IMG/VR virus record: IMGVR_UViG_3300017734_000099
Coordinates: 1 to 21,825 of that record
DNA length: 21,825 bases
From: a virus
Reading direction: 5' to 3' (one strand)
This document shows positions 1 to 6,351 of the stretch, piece by piece; within the stretch, counting starts at the first letter, position 1, and each line of letters begins with the position of its first letter. Under the pieces are notes generated by a model. The model saw nothing but the letters and a program-made list of their open reading frames with translations, was not told where the DNA came from and made no database searches. Position numbers and translations under genes: made by a program.

Positions 1-98
1 GAACCATCGCCAACGAAGGAACTTGCCGTCGTCACTCCAGATACTTGTACATTCTGGTTATCATGAATAACGGTGTTTCCTGCTAATTGAATCGCCAT
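1..98 (-). CDS. 5' end of a tail-fibre-like virion structural protein (partial)
   Basis: Only the first 32 codons are in the window; the gene runs off the left edge. The visible protein begins MAIQLAGNTVIHDN and reaches GVTTASSFVGDGS. The pattern 'G-V-(V/T)-T-A-x-S-F-V-G-D-G' is a repeat unit I recognise from long structural or tail-fibre-like proteins of marine T4-like cyanophages, so a virion role is likely but inferred. The start is the ATG at 96-98. It has only a weak purine-rich stretch (AAAAGAAA) upstream as a ribosome binding site. The gene has its own perfect late promoter (126-133), placed just past the gp23 terminator, so it is probably expressed late and separately from the capsid genes. 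Confidence 0.6.
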   Translation of the reverse strand, partial: MAIQLAGNTVIHDNQNVQVSGVTTASSFVGDG

Positions 99-125
99 TA
101 TTTCTTTTAAATCTTAGTATAATAT

Positions 126-133
126 TATTTATA
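126..133 (-). promoter_or_regulatory. T4-type late promoter TATAAATA
   Basis: The minus strand reads TATAAATA, the exact T4 late promoter core recognised by the gp55-type late sigma factor with the sliding clamp. It lies 28 bases before the ATG at 98 and directly abuts the U-tract of the terminator at 139-160, so transcription ends and restarts within about 35 bases. Confidence 0.75.
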
Positions 134-160
134 AAAAAAGGGGGGTCTTTCGACCCCCCT
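133..160 (-). terminator. Rho-independent terminator after gp23
   Basis: On the minus strand, AGGGGGGTC and GACCCCCCT form a perfect 9-bp stem closed by a GAAA (GNRA) tetraloop and followed by a run of T residues ending at 133. It starts about 24 bases past the gp23 stop codon, where a terminator for the highly expressed capsid transcript is expected. Six of the nine pairs are consecutive G-C pairs, so it should be strong. It is the only convincing intrinsic terminator in the window. Confidence 0.92.
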
Positions 161-183
161 CTATAGAACCTTGTGAATTTAGA

Positions 184-1578
184 TCACATGAGGTTGTTAA
201 CGCGAACACGTCTGTAGTAACGGTTGGAGTTTGTTGTAAGAGCTCCGAGACCTTGGTTAAGACCCTCAGCGAATGGATTAGCAACCATTCCGTAACGAGT
301 CTTAAAGCCGATCTTAGGCTGGAAGGTGTTCTCTCCAACTGCACGTACCATCTGGAGGGGTACATATGGGCAGTAGAACAGACCAGCGTCATAAGGGGAA
401 GTACCCTTATAACCAACAACATAGTACTGTGAAGCAGCACCGTTTGCTGAATAAGGATCGATGTAGACTCTGTAGCGACCGTTAAGAACACCAGCGAATG
501 TGTTACCTGTGTCATCGACATTCAGGTTTGCATTCAGAGCAGGTGTGTAGTCGAGCATACCAGCATGTGTCAGAGCTGAAGCAACGTCAGCGGAGCACAT
601 GATGATGTTGCCCTTTCCTCTACGAGTTCTTTGTGCAATTGCGTTAGCATCGCGCTCGATCTGGAAGATCAGACCCTTGAACTTCTCTACACTCCAGCGT
701 CCGTTGGAGTCAACGTCCAGGTCGAAGATACCTGAAGTAGCAGTGTTTGCAGTAGCACCTTGCTCAGCAGTCTTGTAGATGGTTCTGATGACTTCACGGT
801 TGATCTCAGCCAGGATCTCAGTTGAGAGAATGTTGGCGAGTTCCGCTTCAGCGTTCAGACCATGGATTGCCTTGAGGTCCTGTGCGAGTTCTAAGGAGTA
901 TTCTGCTTTCAGAGCTCTGCTCTTAGCAGTTACGGTGACCTTCTCGATTGAGAATGCCATTTCGTTGAACTCGTTACCTGATGTGCCGAGTGACTCAGCA
1001 TCATCGGTACGCATACCCTGACCAACATTGTAGTCAGTCTCAGTTGCGGTTGCGGTTGGGTTCAGCAGACCTGGGTTTGTTCCGCCTTGTGCGGTTGTAC
1101 CCATACCAACGGTAGCACCGGAGTGTCCGTTGAAGCTGTTGCCAGTTGCATTCTGACCAGAGAATGCGGTATCTACTTCGTCGAAGAAGGTTTCTGGACC
1201 GGTTTGATCGTTGTACTTAGAACGCATCGCGAAGATGAGTCCAGTAGGACCAGACATAGGCTGAACGCCAGCCAGGTCATAAGCGACCAGGTTAGGCATA
1301 GAGCGTCTGATCAGGGAGATCAGTACGGGGTCGAAACCAGCAACAGGGCCTGCATCAGCAGCACCACCTGTGAATCCACCATTACCTACAGCGTTGGTGG
1401 GTTGCTCACTCAGGAATGAACCTGACTGAGAGAAAGCATTTTGCTCTCTTAAGAATTTCTCTTGGTTTTCCAGCAGAACAGCGGTTACAGCCTTACGATG
1501 GTTGTCTTTGATTGACTCGCATCCCTCATGCTCAAGAAGAGGGGCCCACTTTTCTACCAGATGCTCTGATTGGAACAT
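184..1578 (-). CDS. gp23: gp23 major capsid protein
   Basis: Major capsid protein that forms the hexameric shell of the head. The protein is 464 residues (T4 gp23 is 521) and has the start typical of cyanophage gp23 (MFQSEHLVEKWAP, then an ESIKDNHRKAV segment). The first 60 or so residues should be removed by the gp21 protease: L56-S57-E58 fits the T4 cleavage rule (L/I)-x-E, so the mature protein would begin near Q59. The N-terminal part is helical and charged; the region after about residue 80 (PVLISLIRRSMPNLVAYDLAGVQPM) is the conserved shell core. The ATG at 1578 has a ribosome site AAAGGT about 8 bases upstream. It follows gp22 by 43 bases, with no clear late promoter in that gap. Base composition is visibly more GC-rich than the neck genes, as expected for a very highly expressed gene. 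Confidence 0.97.
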   Translation of the reverse strand: MFQSEHLVEKWAPLLEHEGCESIKDNHRKAVTAVLLENQEKFLREQNAFSQSGSFLSEQPTNAVGNGGFTGGAADAGPVAGFDPVLISLIRRSMPNLVAYDLAGVQPMSGPTGLIFAMRSKYNDQTGPETFFDEVDTAFSGQNATGNSFNGHSGATVGMGTTAQGGTNPGLLNPTATATETDYNVGQGMRTDDAESLGTSGNEFNEMAFSIEKVTVTAKSRALKAEYSLELAQDLKAIHGLNAEAELANILSTEILAEINREVIRTIYKTAEQGATANTATSGIFDLDVDSNGRWSVEKFKGLIFQIERDANAIAQRTRRGKGNIIMCSADVASALTHAGMLDYTPALNANLNVDDTGNTFAGVLNGRYRVYIDPYSANGAASQYYVVGYKGTSPYDAGLFYCPYVPLQMVRAVGENTFQPKIGFKTRYGMVANPFAEGLNQGLGALTTNSNRYYRRVRVNNLM

Positions 1579-1621
1579 TTGGTTTACCTTTAATTGGTTT
1601 ACGTTTGATTTAATGTTAAAT

Positions 1622-2728
1622 TCAGGAATGCTTGAATGAATTCATCATCTTCAGATATTGATCCATTGAACCAGCGATTGATGCTGGTGATGAATCTACA
1701 CCCTCAGAAATTGATTCAGTCTTAGCAACGGAAGACTCTTTCTTGGAGTTGAAATATGACTCCTTGAGTGTTTCCAGTTTTTCACGATATTGTGCTTCAC
1801 TTTCAAACTCTACACTTTCGGCAAGTGAGGCGAGCTTCTCTTTCTGGGTCTGTGCAAGACCTTCAGAGATTTGATCTAAGATACCACTAGCATTGGCCTC
1901 GGAGAGACGCTTATTCAGTGAAATATTTTTCTCAAGTTGCTCGTTGAGTTTTGTCTCCATTTCATCAAGTTTATTCGTCATACCGACGAAAGCATCATAT
2001 TTATCTTCAGGGATTGTTACATAATGTGCTTCAAAAAGTTCCTTCATGCCTGAGAGGAAGCTCTCAGTCATTTCGGATTGAAGTCCTTTTTCAATTGTGA
2101 GAGCGTTCTCAGTGAACCACTCATCAGCAACATACTCAAGGTAAGAATCAACTCTCTCGGAGAGTGACTCTTTGACTTCTTTCATTTCTTCTTCGAATGC
2201 AACAGCATACTGCTGCTCCAGTTCTTCTTTGATGCCAGCAACCTTAGAATTGATTGCTGCTTCAAAGATTGTTCTTGCCTTCTCTTGGAATTCTTCGGAG
2301 AGTTCTTCACCGGCAAGAAGAGCATTGACATCTTCTTCCATGTCATACTCGTCAACTACTTTTTCAGTAGTTGTTGTTTCTTCTTCAGAAACAACCTCTT
2401 CGGTTGATTCTTCTGCTTCTGCGACAACTTCTTCTGCTTCCACTTCTTCCTCTTCCTTCATGCCCTTTGGCATAGGATCGGCTTTACCTGCTTTAGCGTT
2501 TACAACGTTAGAAACAGTCTTCAGTGAAGGCTCTTTTAACTTTGCAGAATCGTCGTCGGGCTTGTAATTTTGGGGTGTAGGACCGCCAAGATCTTCTACA
2601 GAACCCAGCTGGGTTCCTGGATCTGCCATGGTTGGCATAGGATCAGCAGGTTTCGCTCCAGCATTTACAGCAGTTTTGGATTGAGTTGTGCCCGCTTCCA
2701 TTTCCTGTAAGTTATTGTCACTAGACAT
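1622..2728 (-). CDS. gp22: gp22 prohead core scaffold protein
   Basis: Major component of the prohead scaffold, around which gp23 assembles and which gp21 then digests to peptides. The 368-residue protein is longer than T4 gp22 (269). The N-terminal third is a low-complexity extension with two ADPMP segments (residues about 28-32 and 83-87) and a strongly acidic stretch (about 91-135, runs of Glu). From about residue 145 it becomes a continuous helical, coiled-coil-prone region (FQEKARTIFEAAINSKV onward), the part that resembles gp22. Several (L/I)-x-E sites are available for gp21. The ATG at 2728 has a GGAGAG ribosome site. It sits between gp21 and gp23 as in T4. An overlapping CTAAATA/AATAAATA promoter motif lies 44 bases upstream. 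Confidence 0.93.
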   Translation of the reverse strand: MSSDNNLQEMEAGTTQSKTAVNAGAKPADPMPTMADPGTQLGSVEDLGGPTPQNYKPDDDSAKLKEPSLKTVSNVVNAKAGKADPMPKGMKEEEEVEAEEVVAEAEESTEEVVSEEETTTTEKVVDEYDMEEDVNALLAGEELSEEFQEKARTIFEAAINSKVAGIKEELEQQYAVAFEEEMKEVKESLSERVDSYLEYVADEWFTENALTIEKGLQSEMTESFLSGMKELFEAHYVTIPEDKYDAFVGMTNKLDEMETKLNEQLEKNISLNKRLSEANASGILDQISEGLAQTQKEKLASLAESVEFESEAQYREKLETLKESYFNSKKESSVAKTESISEGVDSSPASIAGSMDQYLKMMNSFKHS

Positions 2729-2771
2729 TTGAGACTCTCCGATTTTACTTAGTAATAATAGGTACTATATG

Positions 2772-2782
2772 TATTTATTTAG
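2772..2782 (-). promoter_or_regulatory. Late promoter motif before gp22 (CTAAATAAATA)
   Basis: The minus strand reads CTAAATAAATA, which contains both forms reported for cyanophage late promoters (CTAAATA and NATAAATA). It lies in the gp21-gp22 gap, 4 bases after the gp21 stop and 44 bases before the gp22 start. Confidence 0.55.
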
Positions 2783-2786
2783 TATT

Positions 2787-3437
2787 TTAAAGATTTGACA
2801 AGAAGTCATTAAACAGACTTAACTTATGTTCCTCCAGTCGTTTTTGATCGACCAGAGTATTAATCTTTCTTTGGGTCTGTTCAGCGAGTTTTTCTCGAAG
2901 AATTCCTCCATCCCAGATCCACTCTTTTCCTTCCATAATCCCTTCAACAAAAGCATCTGGGGCAGAAGGATCAGCAACGATATCAGCAGCTGTTGCTAGC
3001 ATGAAATCGTTACCAACGACATTGCATCCCTCTTTATTAATTTGGAGAGATCCAATACCGCGAGAAGAAACACCGAGTTTTACTCCCTCATCAATTAAAG
3101 AAGATGCAATCTTACCCATGGGTGTGCTAAGAATCTTAGCTTTTCCGATGAAATTAGATCCACTTTCCCTCAAAGAAACAATCTTATGAGAAACACGATC
3201 GAGGTTTACTGTTGGGCCATCAGGATGTCCCAGTTCACCAAGTGCTCTACCAGATTGAATATTTGACTCATTATAACGAGCAACTTCTTTACGAAGAGTC
3301 TCCATGGGGTACATACGACCATTACGGTTTTTGATGTCTCCTTGAAGAAAAACTCCTTCAATATACAAAGACTTCTTGCCGTTCTTTTGTTCGACAAGAA
3401 ACTTTACTGATTCTACTTCTTCTCTGATTAGTTTCAT
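2787..3437 (-). CDS. gp21: gp21 prohead maturation protease
   Basis: Serine protease that sits in the prohead core, digests gp22 and the other core proteins, and trims gp23 and itself before DNA packaging (T4 gp21, MEROPS S77). Length 216 residues, against 212 in T4. The catalytic histidine is most likely H71 in GELGHPDG and the nucleophile S124 or S125 in LGVSSRGIG; their 53-54 residue spacing matches the T4 H85/S140 pair closely. The conserved IKNRNGRMYP segment (about 36-44) is also visible. The ATG at 3437 is 4 bases after the previous stop, and its AGGAT ribosome site overlaps the end of that gene, so the two are probably translationally coupled. Confidence 0.95.
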   Translation of the reverse strand: MKLIREEVESVKFLVEQKNGKKSLYIEGVFLQGDIKNRNGRMYPMETLRKEVARYNESNIQSGRALGELGHPDGPTVNLDRVSHKIVSLRESGSNFIGKAKILSTPMGKIASSLIDEGVKLGVSSRGIGSLQINKEGCNVVGNDFMLATAADIVADPSAPDAFVEGIMEGKEWIWDGGILREKLAEQTQRKINTLVDQKRLEEHKLSLFNDFLSNL

Positions 3438-3441
3438 GTTT

Positions 3442-3708
3442 TTATCCTGTAAAACCTACTTTTGCGACTTCTGCGTTACCACCAGTAACATATAATTTAT
3501 CGGTTGGATATTTTTCAACCAACTCTGAAGTATTAGCCAACATTGTAAAAGAACCGATTATAGAATTACTAGAATCTGTTCTGACAACAACAACAAGTCC
3601 AGAAGAAGCTAATACTCTTACAACTGTTGCGTTAGAAACAGTTGTGGCATTACTAGAACCTGCAGTTAGTGATACTTTTTCTGCCAATGGCAAGATACGT
3701 GAAGCCAT
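3442..3708 (-). CDS. Conserved small protein of the head gene cluster
   Basis: An 88-residue protein rich in Ser, Thr and Val (MASRILPLAEKVSLTAG start) with predicted beta strands and no cysteine, signal peptide or membrane segment. I do not know its function. It lies between the portal/core genes and the gp21 protease, where T4 has the small core genes 67 and 68. However, it is not acidic or helical like those proteins, so it is not an obvious core peptide; a small virion or decoration protein is possible. The ATG at 3708 has no clear Shine-Dalgarno, but a perfect late promoter lies 25 bases upstream. The stop is 4 bases from the gp21 start. Confidence 0.8.
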   Translation of the reverse strand: MASRILPLAEKVSLTAGSSNATTVSNATVVRVLASSGLVVVVRTDSSNSIIGSFTMLANTSELVEKYPTDKLYVTGGNAEVAKVGFTG

Positions 3709-3732
3709 GATTAAGTAAATTACTTTATCAAT

Positions 3733-3740
3733 TATTTATA
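3733..3740 (-). promoter_or_regulatory. T4-type late promoter TATAAATA
   Basis: Exact TATAAATA on the minus strand, 25 bases before the ATG at 3708 and 4 bases past the stop of the 58-residue gene. It probably drives the 88-residue gene and gp21. Confidence 0.75.
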
Positions 3741-3744
3741 CTAA

Positions 3745-3921
3745 TCAATCCTCAGAACCTTCTGTTTCTGGGGTTTCTTGGCCAAAGAAAGTAGATTGTG
3801 CTGCTTTTGGTCTGAAAGCATCTACTTTTTCTGCCGATTTTGCGTATAAAATTTCTTTAATCTTGTCACTAACTTCTGATGGTGATTCATCAGATGCAAT
3901 TAAATCTAAAAGTTCTTCCAT
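3745..3921 (-). CDS. Small prohead-core-like protein (gp67/gp68 position)
   Basis: A short gene of 58 codons, running MEELLDLIASDESPSEVSDKI at its start to ETEGSED at its end. It is acidic at both ends. The middle segment is helical (KIKEILYAKSAEKVDAFRP), with an 'I-x-x-I/A-L-Y-x-K-x-x-E-K-V-x-A-x-R-P' pattern that I associate with small core or scaffold proteins of phages. It lies directly after the portal gene, where T4 carries the prohead core genes 67 and 68, so a core peptide degraded by gp21 is the best guess; this is inferred from position and character. The ATG at 3921 lacks a clear Shine-Dalgarno. A perfect TATAAATA lies 25 bases upstream and overlaps the gp20 stop codon. Confidence 0.78.
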   Translation of the reverse strand: MEELLDLIASDESPSEVSDKIKEILYAKSAEKVDAFRPKAAQSTFFGQETPETEGSED

Positions 3922-3945
3922 GATAATTTAAGTGTTTATCGAATA

Positions 3946-3953
3946 TATTTATA
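3946..3953 (-). promoter_or_regulatory. T4-type late promoter TATAAATA overlapping the gp20 stop
   Basis: Exact TATAAATA on the minus strand. The TAA inside it is the stop codon of gp20 (3949-3951). It lies 25 bases before the start of the 58-residue core-like gene. Confidence 0.72.
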
Positions 3954-5628
3954 TTTCACCGCCTTGAGGCATTTCTGGAGCCTTGGTAGCATTTGAATCT
4001 TTTTCTAAATCTGGTTCCATCACTGGAGTTCCGAGATCCATTCCAGCACCTGACTGATCTAATGGTTGACCCGTTTCTGGATCTACAGGAATGCTAGGAT
4101 CGAGAATAGTTCCATCAGCAATTTCTTTCTCAATCAGTCTATCCTGCTCAATAATTTCTTCATCCGTCTGACGAAGAATCTTGCGGCGAACATAATCCTG
4201 AGAGTAATATTTACCAACATATGGTTCCGCAACTTGAGCAAGAGCCAATCTCTCATTCATCAGTTCTGCATCTTTCAGTTCTGAGAAATGATTATCATAA
4301 AGAAAATCATATTGAATATGCTCACTCATTCTATCCCAATCTTCTGGAGTGATGATATTCTTCAGAATAAGTTGAGTCTTAAGCATATCATTGAACATAT
4401 TTGAGAATCTCTTTCTCAAACGTGCAACAAATTTGGTAAACTTCAGCTCATCTCTCAGAATCTCAGAAGATCTCCCCAAGTTAAACCCACCTTCTCCATC
4501 CATTCGTGATGGAGGGACGTTAAGTGAACGATAGAGTTTCTTCTTAAAGTATTCAATATCAGTGATTTCTCCCAAGTTTTGTCCGCCAGGGAGAGTGGAG
4601 ATTTCGGTTCCTCTTCCACCCTCTCTTCTAGGGAGCCAGAAATCTTCAAGCATAGACATGTACTTTTTGTCATCTCGAATCTCTCCAGTATTTGCATCGT
4701 AAACTTGCTTGTTACGATAACGCATCATTACATCACGCAGATATTGTTCTGCTTTTACCTTTGGAAGATTACCAACATCAATATAGAAAATACGACGTTC
4801 TGGTGCTCTTGACAATCTATAGATTACTAGACTATCCTCAATCATTCGGAGTTGATTGAGTGACTTAATAGCCTTATGAAGATATGAAAGTGTTGATCCT
4901 TTATTTCTATCTACCAATCCAGAACTACAATATGTGATTGAGTCCTTTGAAATTTTAATTCCTTTATTTGATGCCTGAGATGCATATCCAGATGTTCCTG
5001 TAGGATACTGCAACTTAGGATTATATGAAAAGTATTCTTCAATTTCTGGGAATTCAAAATCCATAGGATTATCCTTATTTGGATTTCTTAGTAGATCGTT
5101 AGGATTATTCTTAGATTTCTTTACCTGACGAACATACCTAATCTTCATTGCGTCAATGTAACGCAACTCTTGAATTCCTTCCTGAGGATTTTTTAAATCT
5201 ATGACTTTATGATAGAAAAGTCTACCGTCAACATACCAATTCCTATAAATTTCGTGAGCTTTCTTATCAAAGTCAAGTAAGTCTAGAATTGTCTTAAATT
5301 CTTCTCTTACGCTCTTCTTTATTCCATCACTAGCATTCAGATTATCCAGATCAATTTGAACTGGAGTGTCATTTGAATCTGATACAATAGCTTCATTAAC
5401 AATATCTTCAATAGCACTATCACACTCTGGGTGAAGGGCCATTTCACGATATCTTTTGATTAAATCAAATTCAGTTTTGTATACCCCTTCAATATCAACA
5501 TATGAACCGAAAAATCCAGATGTCAAATAATGGTCAACCCCGTCCTCATTATTTGGAGGAACGGGGGAGACCGCAGAAGGGCTTAAATTATTGTCATCAT
5601 CTATAGAAAATCCAAAAAGTTTTGCCAC
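3949..5628 (-). CDS. gp20: gp20 portal vertex protein
   Basis: Forms the dodecameric portal through which DNA is packaged and to which the neck attaches; it also starts prohead assembly. Length 559 residues, against 524 in T4. The N-terminus (MAKLFGFSIDDD, YLTSGFFGSYVDIEG) and the central RNWYVDGRLFYHKVID and YLHKAIKSLNQLRMIEDSLVIYRLSRAPERR segments are characteristic of T4-type and especially cyanophage gp20, the classic diversity marker gene. The C-terminal 50 or so residues are Pro-, Gly- and Asp-rich and probably disordered. The start codon is GTG at 5628; no in-frame ATG near it fits the conserved MAKLFGF start. The ribosome site is weak. A CATAAATA motif lies 29 bases upstream. Confidence 0.96.
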   Translation of the reverse strand: MAKLFGFSIDDDNNLSPSAVSPVPPNNEDGVDHYLTSGFFGSYVDIEGVYKTEFDLIKRYREMALHPECDSAIEDIVNEAIVSDSNDTPVQIDLDNLNASDGIKKSVREEFKTILDLLDFDKKAHEIYRNWYVDGRLFYHKVIDLKNPQEGIQELRYIDAMKIRYVRQVKKSKNNPNDLLRNPNKDNPMDFEFPEIEEYFSYNPKLQYPTGTSGYASQASNKGIKISKDSITYCSSGLVDRNKGSTLSYLHKAIKSLNQLRMIEDSLVIYRLSRAPERRIFYIDVGNLPKVKAEQYLRDVMMRYRNKQVYDANTGEIRDDKKYMSMLEDFWLPRREGGRGTEISTLPGGQNLGEITDIEYFKKKLYRSLNVPPSRMDGEGGFNLGRSSEILRDELKFTKFVARLRKRFSNMFNDMLKTQLILKNIITPEDWDRMSEHIQYDFLYDNHFSELKDAELMNERLALAQVAEPYVGKYYSQDYVRRKILRQTDEEIIEQDRLIEKEIADGTILDPSIPVDPETGQPLDQSGAGMDLGTPVMEPDLEKDSNATKAPEMPQGGEI

Positions 5629-5656
5629 TGCTCAATAATTCTATTTTTACTTCTAC

Positions 5657-5664
5657 TATTTATG
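5657..5664 (-). promoter_or_regulatory. Late promoter motif CATAAATA before gp20
   Basis: The minus strand reads CATAAATA, a NATAAATA match. It lies 2 bases after the gp19 stop and 29 bases before the gp20 GTG start, the same layout as the exact TATAAATA sites elsewhere in the window. Confidence 0.6.
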
Positions 5665-5666
5665 TA

Positions 5667-6311
5667 TCAAGTTTGATCGGGTACTGCGTTAGACTTACCA
5701 CCGTTACCATCAGATTCCCACCACTGAACTTGGAATTCTACGGTGAATTCTGAAATAGTATCGTTATTGTCAAATGCAAGATCAATCTGAGATACTGCAG
5801 TTGGGAAGCAACCCCAGAACTTATAACCTCTCAAGGAACTCATTTTTTTATCCTTGAAATTACCTCCGCTAGCCGAATCGCTAGGTAATGCTCTACCAAG
5901 TTGATAGACGTAAAGTTCTTTCTGATAAGTTGCTGGATCTGTTCTTCCCTGACCAGAATCTGCTGTGCCAAGAACATTGATCCATCTTTCAAATGCTCCA
6001 CGAAGACCCATATCGGTATCGTTGAGAATAGTAACTGTCCAAGTATCAAAAGTTCTATCTCCAGCAACCTTGAGTTGGCGACCACGGAAAGGAACTTCGA
6101 TTAATCCCATATTAGATGCTGGAAGAGCAGCAGCTTTGCAGAAGAAGATTCCATCACTCTTTGCCTGTGCAAGATTTGGAGCTACTCCGTCAGGAAAATC
6201 TAAATGAACTTCATATAGATTGGGACGAAGACCGCCCCCGTCAAGTTCGCTTCTAAACTGAGAAATTGCTCTCTCCGAAGCATTTGTGGATGAATAAGCT
6301 GAAACTGCCAT
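5667..6311 (-). CDS. gp19: gp19 tail tube protein
   Basis: Subunit of the inner tail tube through which DNA passes; it stacks as hexameric rings inside the gp18 sheath. Length 214 residues, longer than T4 gp19 (163). Family features include RPNLYEVHLDFPDG near residue 30, the LIEVPFRGRQLKVAGDRTFDTWTVTILND block (about 70-100) and a C-terminal EFTVEFQVQWWE strand. All are typical of the T4 tube family and of related tube folds. The extra length lies in the middle and the C-terminal tail (ESDGNGGKSNAVPDQT). The ATG at 6311 has a GAGGT ribosome site about 9 bases upstream. An AATAAATA motif lies 23 bases upstream. Confidence 0.95.
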   Translation of the reverse strand: MAVSAYSSTNASERAISQFRSELDGGGLRPNLYEVHLDFPDGVAPNLAQAKSDGIFFCKAAALPASNMGLIEVPFRGRQLKVAGDRTFDTWTVTILNDTDMGLRGAFERWINVLGTADSGQGRTDPATYQKELYVYQLGRALPSDSASGGNFKDKKMSSLRGYKFWGCFPTAVSQIDLAFDNNDTISEFTVEFQVQWWESDGNGGKSNAVPDQT

Positions 6312-6333
6312 TTTTAGTGACCTCTTGTGTAGT

Positions 6334-6341
6334 TATTTATT
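6334..6341 (-). promoter_or_regulatory. Late promoter motif AATAAATA before gp19
   Basis: The minus strand reads AATAAATA (NATAAATA form) in the 40-base gap between the gp18 stop and the gp19 start, 23 bases before the ATG. It would allow the tube to be made in excess over the sheath. Confidence 0.6.
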
Positions 6342-6351
6342 AGGATAATGG

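Noticed and set aside
1998-2005. GATAAATA on the minus strand inside gp22
   Set aside because: It encodes conserved-looking DKY codons in mid-gene and lies 420 bases before gp23. It is probably chance, though it could add to gp23 expression; not listed as a promoter.
2172-2567. Ser/Thr-rich plus-strand frames opposite gp22 and other plus-strand frames
   Set aside because: They are antisense shadows of the acidic gp22 region and of other genes: low complexity, no ribosome sites, no known family.
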